The notes: generated by a model from the sequence alone, not told the origin. A DNA stretch of 9,157 bases from Deltaproteobacteria bacterium (GCA_002707085.1 PALY01000115.1:3197-12353); one strand, 5' to 3'; shown: positions 1 to 7,182, counted from the stretch's first letter. Made by a program: numbers and translations.

Positions 1-1260
1 CGAGCATGGACAAAGCTCAATGGGTTTTCCGACGGGACCAGTATCCACGACCTATTGTTGAATGAACCGACAGGTGGACAAGCAGAAGCCTACCTCGCCA
101 TACTGAAAGGCGAAGAAGACAATAGTAATTTCGACCAACAACTCTTCCGCGGTACCAACGACCGTCGTTTCAAAAGTTCAGGTGTACAAACCGTCAGCCA
201 TTGGAGAGTCGATGGTGACAAGATTCAAAACGAACTTGAAGTGGGCGTTCGATACCACCACGATGATGTGATCCGACACCATACAGAACAAGCACACGAT
301 ATGCGTTCTGGAGAACTGGTCCGAACCGAAGAAGAAACCGCCACCATTCTGGATAGCCACAACAATGCGACTGCACTGGCCGTCCACATCCACGATGAAG
401 TGACCATTGGACGCATCCATCTGCTGCCTGGAGTCCGGACAGAACACATCACAACCGCCACAGGAACCCGAGACTCTGGACCCGAAGACCCCCAAACACA
501 TAATGTCGTGCTTCCAGGCATGGGTGCATACGTCGAGGCCACCGACTCCATCATCATCTTGACTGGGGCCAATCGAGGCTTCAGCCCGGTTTCCCCTGGA
601 AGTCCAGAAGAAACCGTCCCCGAAACCGCCTGGAATTATGAAGCCGGTGTTCGATACGCACAGGCCAACACAATGGCTGAAGTGATCGGGTTTTACTCCG
701 ACTACGAAAACATGACCGGCCAATGCACCCTTTCTGGGGGATGCACAGATTCCCAATTGGATACCCAATACAATGGTGGTGAGGCCAATGTTCGAGGTCT
801 TGAAACGAGCCTGAACCAAAGATTCGACCTGGCATCCGAATTCACGCTCGATGTGGATGTGAACTACGCCTGGACAGATGCGCATTTTGAATCCAGCTTT
901 CTCTCCGGATTCCCACAGTACGGACTGGTCGAAGAAGGAGACTTTCTTCCTTATGTTCCAGTTCATCAAGGTGGTGCCACCGTTGCTCTGGCACACGAAA
1001 AAGGACACCTTTCCGTCAAAGCAATGGGTCGTTCTGGGATGAGAAATGAAGCGGGATCCGATGAAGGTAAAGACGCCTTAGCGGTTCCCAGCAATCTCAC
1101 CCTGGATGCCGCGGGTGAGTACCGGTTCAACGCACACTGGGCTGTGTACACCAGCGCCTCCAATCTCACCGGAAAACAAACCATAGAATCATGGCGTCCC
1201 TTTGGTGCCAGACCCACAGCGCCCACACAAGTCATGGCCGGCATCAAAGCCAAGCTATAG
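1..1260 (+). CDS. TonB-dependent outer-membrane receptor, FecA-like (5' truncated by window)
   Basis: This is the C-terminal 419 residues of an outer-membrane beta-barrel receptor that would import a ferric chelate using energy from TonB-ExbB-ExbD. The reading frame is open from the first base, so the start, signal peptide, TonB box and plug domain lie upstream. Visible family features are the barrel strand motif GTNDRRF, the extracellular loop with ENMTGQCTLSGGC (two cysteines likely disulfide-bonded), the following YNGGEANVRGLETSL strand, and a C-terminal RPFGARPTAPTQVMAGIK strand. These are typical of the FecA-type Fe(3+)-chelate receptors. The last residue is Leu rather than the Phe or Trp usual for barrel proteins, a mild oddity. 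It ends 10 nt before an iron ABC permease gene on the same strand, which supports a role in iron uptake. The ligand (citrate or a siderophore) cannot be told from sequence. Confidence 0.92.
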   Translation, partial: RAWTKLNGFSDGTSIHDLLLNEPTGGQAEAYLAILKGEEDNSNFDQQLFRGTNDRRFKSSGVQTVSHWRVDGDKIQNELEVGVRYHHDDVIRHHTEQAHDMRSGELVRTEEETATILDSHNNATALAVHIHDEVTIGRIHLLPGVRTEHITTATGTRDSGPEDPQTHNVVLPGMGAYVEATDSIIILTGANRGFSPVSPGSPEETVPETAWNYEAGVRYAQANTMAEVIGFYSDYENMTGQCTLSGGCTDSQLDTQYNGGEANVRGLETSLNQRFDLASEFTLDVDVNYAWTDAHFESSFLSGFPQYGLVEEGDFLPYVPVHQGGATVALAHEKGHLSVKAMGRSGMRNEAGSDEGKDALAVPSNLTLDAAGEYRFNAHWAVYTSASNLTGKQTIESWRPFGARPTAPTQVMAGIKAKL

Positions 1261-1270
1261 TCTTCCCGCA

Positions 1271-2869
1271 ATGGAACCAAACAGCCGAACTCCAGGTATT
1301 GTTGGAACACTGGGTATCGCCCTGCTGGTGTTGGTCCCCATCCTTGGTCTAATCAACGCAATCGTCAACCGACCCGCAGACCCCTTTAGCGGCGAAACCC
1401 CAAGCCTGGAGCAATTGATACAAGGCGCGCGCGTCTGGAAACTGCTGCTTCACTCGGTCTTGTTGGCAATGGTGGTCGCTGTGGGTTCGGTGATGGCCGG
1501 TGGCTGGATGGCCTGGGTGGAATACCGCACCCGATTCAAAGGACACCGGTGGGTCACCCTCCTGGCCCTTCTTCCCATGGCCATGCCAAGCTACATTGTG
1601 GCTGCATCGGTCCGTTCAGCATTGTCTCCAGGGGGATGGATCGGTGATGCGCTTGGGCTGCCCCAAATGACCGGCGGCATTATCGCCGCACTCGTTCTCA
1701 TTGCCGTCACAGCCCCGCTCAGTCAACTCATCATTGGCGCTGCTCTTCAACGCTGCTCTGCAGCAGAAGAAGAAGCCGCCAGAAGCTTGGGAGCCTCTCC
1801 TTGGCGTGTTTTCACCTCCATCACAATGCCTCAGTTGCGATCTGCCGTTGGCTTTTCAGCACTGATTGCGCTGTTGTACGCAATCAGTGACTTTGGGGCT
1901 GTGGCCGTCTTGGATATGCCCGTACTCACATGGAGGCTGTACAGCGCAGTGGAGGGCCAAGAGGTCGCAAAAGCCGCGGTTTTGGGTGGGGTACTCCTCC
2001 TCGCCACACTGCCACTATTCGTGATTTCCCGATGGATTCGCGGAGAGTTCAAAGCACACAATGTCGCCAACCCACGACCGGTTGTGCCGCAACCATTGAC
2101 CTCCCTGCCACTCGGAATCTCCGTGGCCACATTGATGCTGACCGTGGGTTTAGGACTCATCATCCCCATCGTCACACTCGGCAGTTGGGTCGCAGATGGT
2201 TTGAGCAGGAATCTGGCATTCGTGAACCCGATGGTCTCAGTCTGGGACACCCTGTTCGCCGCCATCTTGGGTGCATTTGTAACGTTGGCATTTGCATGGT
2301 TCCCAGCCTGGGCAGTGGCAAGCAAACAACGCAATCGAAAACGTGGCGGACTCCTCGAAGATGCAACCTACGTCACATCCGCACTCCCAGGCGTCCTTCT
2401 GGCTCTCGGGCTGATGGCTGCAGCGCTTCAAGTTACCCAATTCCTGCCACCGGGTGCATATGCAGGACTTCTGGGTACCGGCCTGCTGTTGATGCTTGGC
2501 TACTCGACTCGATTTGTGGCAGAAGTATTTGCGCCGCTTCGAGTGGCGTTCCTGTCCTTGGACCCAAGGCAAGATGAAAGCGCTCGAACTTTGGGCGTGT
2601 CTGCATGGATACGATGGAGAAAAGTGACCCTGCCCGCCCTAGCACCAGGACTTGCTGTGGCTTGGGTGATTGGCTTCAATGCCATCGTAAAAGAGCTTCC
2701 CGTCACCCTTCTACTCGGCGGAGCCACTGGGCTGAGAACCCTTAGTTTCCGGGTCTGGGACAGATACAACGAATCTCTATGGCACGATGCCGGTCTTGCA
2801 GGGCTATTATTGGTCTCCTTGGCACTGGGTTCAGTTCTCATGACACTTTCTTGGAGACGACATGCCTGA
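1271..2869 (+). CDS. fbpB: Ferric iron ABC transporter permease, two-domain fused (FbpB-like)
   Basis: This 532-residue inner-membrane protein would form the channel through which Fe(3+) passes from periplasm to cytoplasm. It has two homologous permease halves, as in FbpB/SfuB/AfuB. Each half is rich in hydrophobic segments and carries a cytoplasmic EAA loop that docks the ATPase: EEEAARSLGASPWRVF around residue 165 and DESARTLGVSAWIRW around residue 434. The length is normal for this family. I chose ATG 1271 because the first membrane segment (GTLGIALLVLVPILGL) begins about a dozen residues later. The frame is open back to TTG 1202, inside the receptor gene, but that extension (VPDPQRPHKSW) looks like receptor antisense-frame filler. 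No Shine-Dalgarno is visible before 1271, so translation is probably coupled to termination of the receptor at 1260. It overlaps the ATPase gene by 8 nt. Confidence 0.9.
   Translation: MEPNSRTPGIVGTLGIALLVLVPILGLINAIVNRPADPFSGETPSLEQLIQGARVWKLLLHSVLLAMVVAVGSVMAGGWMAWVEYRTRFKGHRWVTLLALLPMAMPSYIVAASVRSALSPGGWIGDALGLPQMTGGIIAALVLIAVTAPLSQLIIGAALQRCSAAEEEAARSLGASPWRVFTSITMPQLRSAVGFSALIALLYAISDFGAVAVLDMPVLTWRLYSAVEGQEVAKAAVLGGVLLLATLPLFVISRWIRGEFKAHNVANPRPVVPQPLTSLPLGISVATLMLTVGLGLIIPIVTLGSWVADGLSRNLAFVNPMVSVWDTLFAAILGAFVTLAFAWFPAWAVASKQRNRKRGGLLEDATYVTSALPGVLLALGLMAAALQVTQFLPPGAYAGLLGTGLLLMLGYSTRFVAEVFAPLRVAFLSLDPRQDESARTLGVSAWIRWRKVTLPALAPGLAVAWVIGFNAIVKELPVTLLLGGATGLRTLSFRVWDRYNESLWHDAGLAGLLLVSLALGSVLMTLSWRRHA
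2853..2856 (+). promoter_or_regulatory. Ribosome binding site of the ATPase gene, inside the permease gene
   Basis: GGAG lies 5 nt before ATG 2862 and within the last codons of the permease gene. Together with the 8-nt ATGCCTGA overlap it points to coupled translation of permease and ATPase. It supports ATG 2862 as the true start. Confidence 0.6.
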
Positions 2870-3887
2870 GGTTCCCTTACAAATCACAGGTCTTGGTCAC
2901 CAGTATGGAGCCTCCACGGTTCTCGAAAACGTAGACTTAACCATCGGTAACGGAGAGTTCGTTTCACTGCTGGGACCATCTGGATGCGGTAAAACCACAC
3001 TCCTCCGCTCCATTGCTGGACTCCTCACGCCTACGCGTGGTGAGATCAAACTGTCTGGAAGGTCAGTCTGCAGCGATGGCCAGAACCATGTCGAGACAGA
3101 ACGGAGAGGCGTAGGCTTGGTGTTTCAAGAGTACGCTCTGTTTCCACACATGACGGTGACTGACAATGTGAGCTTTGGTCTACCCACTATGGATAGTCAA
3201 CGGGTTGCTGAAGTCCTGGACTGTGTTGGCATGTCGGACTTTGGTGAACGGTATCCGTCCGAATTGTCGGGTGGCCAACAACAGCGTGTCGCACTTGCAA
3301 GATCACTTGCACCAAGACCATCTCTGCTCCTATTAGACGAACCTTTCGCAAACATCGATGCGATCCTTCGGGACTCGCTGGAGCGAGAATTGCTGCGCGT
3401 AGTCAGACAAGAAGGTGCTGCCGTACTGCTTGTCACTCACGACCAACAAAGCGCACTGTCTATGTCCGATAGAATCATGGTCCTGGATGAACACAGCAGT
3501 GGATCATCGGTACTTCAAGAGGGAACACCCGCCATCATCTATCAAGCGCCCGCAACCGAATCTGTGGCGACACTAACGGGAGAATGCAGCATCATCGATG
3601 GTGTCGCGAATGGGAAATCAGCAGAAACCATTGTGGGCGTAGTGCCACTCGCTACCGATAAGACCGGCCCCGTCCGTATCGTTGTCCGACCGAACAGCAT
3701 GCGCTTTAAGCCAACAGAGGGAGGAGACTTCCAAGTTGCCGACATCCGCTATACAGGTGCGACATATCGCCTGTACATCACCGGAAAAAACGAACAGTTC
3801 GAAACAGATTTGGCTGGAAGCGAGATTCCACCAACGATTGGGACAAAGGGTGTTTTGGAGTTCTGCCACCCTTGTTGGGCAATTTAA
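2862..3887 (+). CDS. fbpC: Ferric iron ABC transporter ATP-binding subunit (FbpC-like)
   Basis: This 341-residue cytoplasmic ATPase would drive iron import through the adjacent permease. All nucleotide-binding motifs are intact: Walker A GPSGCGKTT (residues 38-46), Q-loop FQEYALFPH (88-96), ABC signature LSGGQQQR (135-142), Walker B LLLLDEPF (155-162), D-loop NID (164-166) and switch histidine in THD (192-194). The FPHMTV segment after the Q-loop is typical of the FbpC/PotA/CysA group of ATPases. Residues from about 235 to 341 form a C-terminal TOBE-like regulatory extension (for example VRIVVRPNSMRF and VADIRYTGATYRLYI), again as in FbpC. The start overlaps the permease gene and has its own GGAG. 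The stop TAA at 3885-3887 overlaps the stop codon of the convergent substrate-binding protein gene. Assignment to iron rather than another oxyanion rests on the flanking iron genes. Confidence 0.93.
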   Translation: MPEVPLQITGLGHQYGASTVLENVDLTIGNGEFVSLLGPSGCGKTTLLRSIAGLLTPTRGEIKLSGRSVCSDGQNHVETERRGVGLVFQEYALFPHMTVTDNVSFGLPTMDSQRVAEVLDCVGMSDFGERYPSELSGGQQQRVALARSLAPRPSLLLLDEPFANIDAILRDSLERELLRVVRQEGAAVLLVTHDQQSALSMSDRIMVLDEHSSGSSVLQEGTPAIIYQAPATESVATLTGECSIIDGVANGKSAETIVGVVPLATDKTGPVRIVVRPNSMRFKPTEGGDFQVADIRYTGATYRLYITGKNEQFETDLAGSEIPPTIGTKGVLEFCHPCWAI

Positions 3888-4891
3888 AGCAGACCGAGTT
3901 CCGCCAGCATCGCTCTTGTGGGTGCCAAATCCGCCAGGTGATTTTGGTTTACCTGCGCGAGTTGACCTGGTTTTAAAGGTGGAACATCGACATGGGTCGA
4001 GATCCCAGGACGTGTCGGGTACTCAAAACCCTCTTGGGCAAAATAGTTTTGCACCGTAGGACTAAGCAGCCACGCCACAAACGCTTCAGCAGCCGCTTTG
4101 TTTGGCGTACCCAAACGAATTCCGACACCAGAAACCATCAGTATATTTCCCAGATCCTGTGAATCAGGGAAACTCCAGTTTTGTGCTTTACGCCCATCTT
4201 TGCTGAGGCGGTGAAGATAGTAATGATTCACCCAGCCCAATTCGATGGCCCCATCTTGAGCCGCAACAACTTGCGGTGAGTTCTTTGGGTACGATGTGTG
4301 CAGGTTGGCCTGAACCGCCTGCAGCCATACGCGCGTTTCTTCCTCTCCCCAACCATGACGCAGTGCGCTGACATGGGCGTGAAAACTTCCATTGGTCGGA
4401 GACCAACCCAATCGCCCTTTCCATTTGGGATCCGCCAGATCCTTGAGTGAACGTGGCAAATGATCATCGGAAAGTTTGTCTTGGTTGTACACCAACACCC
4501 GCAATCGACCACTTGTCCCCACCCATTGCCCACCGCCATCTTGAAACTGAGGGTCGACTTGCGAGAGCGTGGCCTCCTGGAGTTCTTCCAACAACCCTCT
4601 CTTGCTCAAAACTCCGAGATGTCCGGAGTCCTGAGCAAAAATGATGTCGGCTGGGCTTTGGTCACCTTCCGTCATTAGACGTGTGACCATCTCTGCGGTG
4701 TTGCCGTACTGAACTTCCACTCGAAAGGGCGCATCATTGGGAATTTGCTCAAAAAGCTTCCCAACCAGTGATTCACCTCGGCCACTATATATCGTTAATG
4801 TCACCGGCTCTGGGCCGACTTCTATCGTCTTGTTTGGCTCGCCTTTCCCACACCCAAAAAGGGTGAACAAGCTGAGTACCATGACAAACAT
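3884..4891 (-). CDS. fbpA: Ferric iron ABC transporter substrate-binding lipoprotein (FbpA/FutA-like)
   Basis: This 335-residue protein would capture Fe(3+) at the periplasmic face and deliver it to the permease encoded on the opposite strand. It opens with a short hydrophobic signal and lipobox LFGC (Cys14), so it is predicted to be lipid-anchored rather than free as in classical FbpA. Family motifs are YSGRGESLV (35-43), a PADIIFAQDSG stretch (80-90), the DPKWKGRLGWSPTNGSF block (154-170) and LGWVNHYYLHR. The adjacent tyrosines Y224-Y225 of that last motif match the paired Tyr iron ligands of this family. The start ATG 4891 has AAGGA 7 nt upstream (4899-4903 on the complement). It lies 17 nt after the stop of a ferritin-like gene on the same strand, suggesting a storage-uptake operon. 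Its 3' end overlaps the end of the ATPase gene by 4 nt, tail to tail. Confidence 0.92.
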   Translation of the reverse strand: MFVMVLSLFTLFGCGKGEPNKTIEVGPEPVTLTIYSGRGESLVGKLFEQIPNDAPFRVEVQYGNTAEMVTRLMTEGDQSPADIIFAQDSGHLGVLSKRGLLEELQEATLSQVDPQFQDGGGQWVGTSGRLRVLVYNQDKLSDDHLPRSLKDLADPKWKGRLGWSPTNGSFHAHVSALRHGWGEEETRVWLQAVQANLHTSYPKNSPQVVAAQDGAIELGWVNHYYLHRLSKDGRKAQNWSFPDSQDLGNILMVSGVGIRLGTPNKAAAEAFVAWLLSPTVQNYFAQEGFEYPTRPGISTHVDVPPLKPGQLAQVNQNHLADLAPTRAMLAELGLL

Positions 4892-4908
4892 TTACGGTTC
4901 CTTCAGTT

Positions 4909-5346
4909 TTACTGCTCGTAATCTCGGAGCATCTTTGTAATTTCCATTGTGTGGAGTTCTTCTTGGCCAATTTGACCACGCGCATACTCTTCCAGGTAGA
5001 TGCTCGAACCCTCCACAACTTTGAGTAGATCCTTGTATAAGCCCAAGGCTTCTTTCTCATGCTGCAACGATTCGTTGAGCAATGCTCCGATGCTGTGCTG
5101 ATGGGTTTCCTGAATCTGAGCAATATTGACTGTGGGATGACCCTCTAAACCCGTGAGGATCTCCCCTGCTTGTTGAGCATGAACCAATGACTCCGCCGCC
5201 TGCTCGCGAAAAAAGTCAACAATCGGAATCCTGTTTGGGCCACGCACCATCAACGAATAGTGTGTATACCGAACCACACCGGCCAATTCGGCTTCGATGA
5301 TGGCGTTCAGTAGGCTATGGGTGCTGTCGAGATCTAAGTCGTTCAT
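4909..5346 (-). CDS. Ferritin-like / bacterioferritin-like protein
   Basis: This 145-residue protein has the pattern of a four-helix ferritin-like fold and probably binds or oxidises iron in the cytoplasm. Candidate di-iron ligands, aligned by eye to E. coli bacterioferritin, are E20 (in AELAGVVRY, matching E18), E52 with H56, E92, and E129 with H132 (EELH, matching the second ExxH motif). The first metal motif is ESLVH, that is ExxxH, with Ser at the usual Glu position. The residue at the Bfr haem-ligand Met position (two before H56) is Leu, so haem binding is not expected. I chose ATG 5346 because it is preceded by GGAGG. The frame stays open to ATG 5421, but the added segment is Cys-rich, unlike the family, and would overlap the divergent ferredoxin gene. 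It is probably co-transcribed with the iron-binding lipoprotein 17 nt downstream. Confidence 0.82.
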   Translation of the reverse strand: MNDLDLDSTHSLLNAIIEAELAGVVRYTHYSLMVRGPNRIPIVDFFREQAAESLVHAQQAGEILTGLEGHPTVNIAQIQETHQHSIGALLNESLQHEKEALGLYKDLLKVVEGSSIYLEEYARGQIGQEELHTMEITKMLRDYEQ

Positions 5347-5411
5347 GATGCCTCCAAATAATTGGATGACGTCCCTAACGCGCTGAAGGCAATTTCGATG
5401 AAGAGAGCAGC
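5347..5411. promoter_or_regulatory. Divergent intergenic spacer between ferritin-like and ferredoxin genes
   Basis: The 65 nt between the two divergent starts should help drive both genes unless one promoter sits inside the opposing gene. I looked for a Fur-type box (GATAATGATAATCATTATC) and saw no convincing match on either strand. I also saw no strong -10/-35 pair, only weak candidates such as TTGGAT at 5364-5369 on the + strand. The call rests on gene arrangement, not on a recognised site. Confidence 0.4.
5351..5355 (-). promoter_or_regulatory. Ribosome binding site fixing the start of the ferritin-like gene
   Basis: On the - strand GGAGG is followed by CATC and then ATG. The 4-nt spacing is short but usable. 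It favours the start at 5346 over the upstream ATG at 5421. Confidence 0.6.
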
Positions 5412-5732
5412 ATGAATTCAAGAATTCGGATGTGTACTGGAAAGGATTGTCGTAAACACAAAAAACGCTGTGCTTACTTGAGCGCTAACTTGTCCTCGTG
5501 TGCCGAATTCGAAACCATCAAATGCCAAGATATCTGCAAAGGGGTGGTGATTGTCATCGACCACGACGGTGATCGTTTCTGGATGAAAAAAATGGGCGGG
5601 AAGAAGGCCCGCACAAACCTGCGGCGATTTCTTGCAGATGGTCATATGACCAAAGGCTTGAAAAAGCGGGTTGTAAAGGTCAAACATCGGAACCTCAAAC
5701 CACCAAAACGAAGCGTCTACGTGCAACAATAG
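5412..5732 (+). CDS. Small thioredoxin-like [2Fe-2S] ferredoxin with basic C-terminal tail
   Basis: This 106-residue protein has the cysteine pattern of thioredoxin-like [2Fe-2S] ferredoxins (the NuoE / Shethna type). C8-x4-C13 sits in the typical MCTGKDCRK context and C38-x3-C42 in CQDICKG, which is followed by a hydrophobic VVIVID strand. The two pairs are closer than in full-size members, so the domain is short. Two extra cysteines (C20, C30) lie between them. From about residue 58 the protein becomes strongly basic (KKMGGKKARTNLRR, then GLKKRVVKVKHRN), an unusual tail that could bind nucleic acid, an acidic partner or membrane. ATG 5412 has only a weak GAGAG upstream. It is divergent from the ferritin-like gene and immediately precedes a lipoprotein gene. 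An electron-transfer role is inferred. A link to iron release from ferritin is only a hypothesis from position. Confidence 0.68.
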   Translation: MNSRIRMCTGKDCRKHKKRCAYLSANLSSCAEFETIKCQDICKGVVIVIDHDGDRFWMKKMGGKKARTNLRRFLADGHMTKGLKKRVVKVKHRNLKPPKRSVYVQQ

Positions 5733-5737
5733 GGGAG
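5731..5737 (+). promoter_or_regulatory. Ribosome binding site of the calcium-repeat lipoprotein gene
   Basis: AGGGGAG overlaps the TAG stop codon of the ferredoxin gene and lies 8 nt before ATG 5746. This supports the chosen start and suggests that the two genes share a transcript. Confidence 0.65.
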
Positions 5738-5745
5738 TACTCACA

Positions 5746-7182
5746 ATGGAGGTCATCCTGTCACGCGGTCTATCCATAGGAATCATGCTCTCGGTGGTTT
5801 CCTGCAAAACCCCTGAGTTTAAGGCCGAAGATGAATCCATCTCAAGAGATGACCGTTCTCCTGTACGAGACACGGACGGGACTGTAGCCACAGGTACACC
5901 ACGCACACCCACCGATACCGGTGACACAGGCCGAGACCCCACGCTCGACTCTGATGGCGATGGAATCTCTGACGAACATGAGGGGCGATACTCAGGCTCG
6001 CGAGCAACCGATACCGATGGCGATGGTATCCCAGACTACCTAGACCTCGACTCGGATAATGATGGAATTTCCGACAGTGCTGAGGGCGTTCCGACCACGT
6101 CCTCCGGTTTTCCTCCTGACACCGACGGAGACGGGATTCCAGACTTTCGAGACACAGACTCCGATGGAGACTTTATCGAAGACCGATGGGAGTCCACCGC
6201 TGACTTGGACGGCGATGGGAGGCCACAGTGGCGCGATCCAAGGGCGGATGTGCCCACACCGGCCATCAACTTGATCGCAATTTCAACCGAGTTCAATGCG
6301 CCCGTTGGCATCGACTACCATGAAACCTCTGACACCGTCATCATGAGTGTGAACTACTCGGGCGGCTTGCCTTATAATTTTGAGCGGGTTTTGGATGACG
6401 GGAGCCACGTTCAGTTTTCCACCTTTTCGGGCCTCACCAACGAGGTAAAAATCGCGACGTCTCGCACCGAAAATCCTGGTGGTTTTGAGCCAGGTCTTTT
6501 GTTTGTGGGCAATGGAGTCGATGGGCAAATCACCCGTATTTCCTCTGATGGCTCCACAATCGACAACCCATGGGTCGACCTTCCTGGTGATGGAAACGGC
6601 CTCATGCGAGGTTCACTTTTTGTTGATCAAAGTGGTGAATGGGGCGGTGATTTGATTGTGGTGACCACTACAGGCGAAGCTTGGCGAGTCGATTCAGATG
6701 GGAACCCAACCCTGATTGCCGACTTGGGCGGAACCCATTTGGAAGGTGTCATCACCGTTCCCCCCAGCGAAGCCCGATATGGCCCCTTGGCCGGCCGCGT
6801 CATCGCAGGTGCTGAAGGGGAAGGTCTGCTGTACGCATTTGCCACCGATGGGACCTGGGAAGCCTACGATCTTGGCGTCCGCGTCGAAGACATCGAACTG
6901 ATCTTGCCCAACGAGAACTTCTTTGGTGTGAACTACGGAAGCTCCCGACTTGTGGGGACCCCATCCGCCTATTTTGCAAGCATCACCGGAGACATCATGC
7001 TTACCCAAGAGGGGGTAGACCCGGAGACTTCCGGCTTGTACCGACTGCACTGGACCGGTGAATCACTGGTCGCCGAACTGTTCCCTCTCACACCAGAATC
7101 TTATGTGCCTTCCCAGTGGGAACACGTGACCTTTGCTGGGGCCGGGATTCGAGAAGTCCCCGATGATCTTGCTGGAGGCTGA
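5746..7182 (+). CDS. Lipoprotein with TSP3-like calcium-binding repeats and probable beta-propeller domain
   Basis: This 478-residue protein appears to be a secreted lipoprotein. A hydrophobic signal ends in lipobox VVSC (Cys20), and an Asp/Thr/Pro-rich linker follows to about residue 65. Residues 68-165 hold Asp-rich repeats of the DxDGDGIxD type (DSDGDGISDEHEG, DTDGDGIPDYLD, DSDNDGISD, DTDGDGIPDFRD, DLDGDGRPQWRD), as in thrombospondin type 3 modules that bind calcium. The remaining ~300 residues show repeated short strands ending in GxITRISSDG, GEAWRVDSDGN and GLLYAFATDG, spaced like blades of a beta-propeller (SMP-30/NHL style). No catalytic residues can be assigned. It starts 13 nt after the ferredoxin stop with a good ribosome binding site. 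The gene ends 5 nt before the end of the convergent phosphoesterase gene. Function is unknown, and a surface binding or structural role is inferred. Confidence 0.8.
   Translation: MEVILSRGLSIGIMLSVVSCKTPEFKAEDESISRDDRSPVRDTDGTVATGTPRTPTDTGDTGRDPTLDSDGDGISDEHEGRYSGSRATDTDGDGIPDYLDLDSDNDGISDSAEGVPTTSSGFPPDTDGDGIPDFRDTDSDGDFIEDRWESTADLDGDGRPQWRDPRADVPTPAINLIAISTEFNAPVGIDYHETSDTVIMSVNYSGGLPYNFERVLDDGSHVQFSTFSGLTNEVKIATSRTENPGGFEPGLLFVGNGVDGQITRISSDGSTIDNPWVDLPGDGNGLMRGSLFVDQSGEWGGDLIVVTTTGEAWRVDSDGNPTLIADLGGTHLEGVITVPPSEARYGPLAGRVIAGAEGEGLLYAFATDGTWEAYDLGVRVEDIELILPNENFFGVNYGSSRLVGTPSAYFASITGDIMLTQEGVDPETSGLYRLHWTGESLVAELFPLTPESYVPSQWEHVTFAGAGIREVPDDLAGG
5947..6240 (+). repeat. Degenerate array coding for DxDGDG calcium repeats
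   Basis: Within the lipoprotein gene, about five to six imperfect repeats encode Asp-rich loops with the core DGDGI-(S/P)-D. The DNA recurrences are GATGGCGATGG, GACGGAGACGG and similar, with codons varied between copies. The repetition therefore appears maintained at the protein level rather than by recent duplication. Confidence 0.75.

Noticed and set aside
178..1008. 276-codon open frame on the - strand, opposite the TonB-dependent receptor
   Set aside because: The frame lies wholly antisense to a clear family member. Its translation has scattered Cys and no recognisable motif, and no ribosome binding site supports it.
1202..1270. Longer N-terminus for the permease starting at TTG 1202
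   Set aside because: It would overlap the receptor gene by about 58 nt, has no visible ribosome binding site, and adds a Pro-rich segment not expected before the first membrane helix.
1930..2577. 215-codon + strand open frame inside the permease gene
   Set aside because: It overlaps the well-supported permease in another frame and gives an Arg/Pro/Thr-rich product typical of an out-of-frame reading.
5347..5411. Fur box in the ferritin-like / ferredoxin spacer
   Set aside because: Only short AT-rich fragments such as AATAATT were found, far from the 19-bp consensus.
5347..5421. Start of the ferritin-like gene at ATG 5421
   Set aside because: The added 25 residues are Cys-rich and unlike the family. 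They would overlap the divergent ferredoxin start, whereas ATG 5346 has GGAGG upstream.
5413..5426. Two GAATTC sites close together, considered as a possible palindromic operator
   Set aside because: They lie inside the first codons of the ferredoxin gene, and a pair of short palindromes alone does not support a regulatory call.
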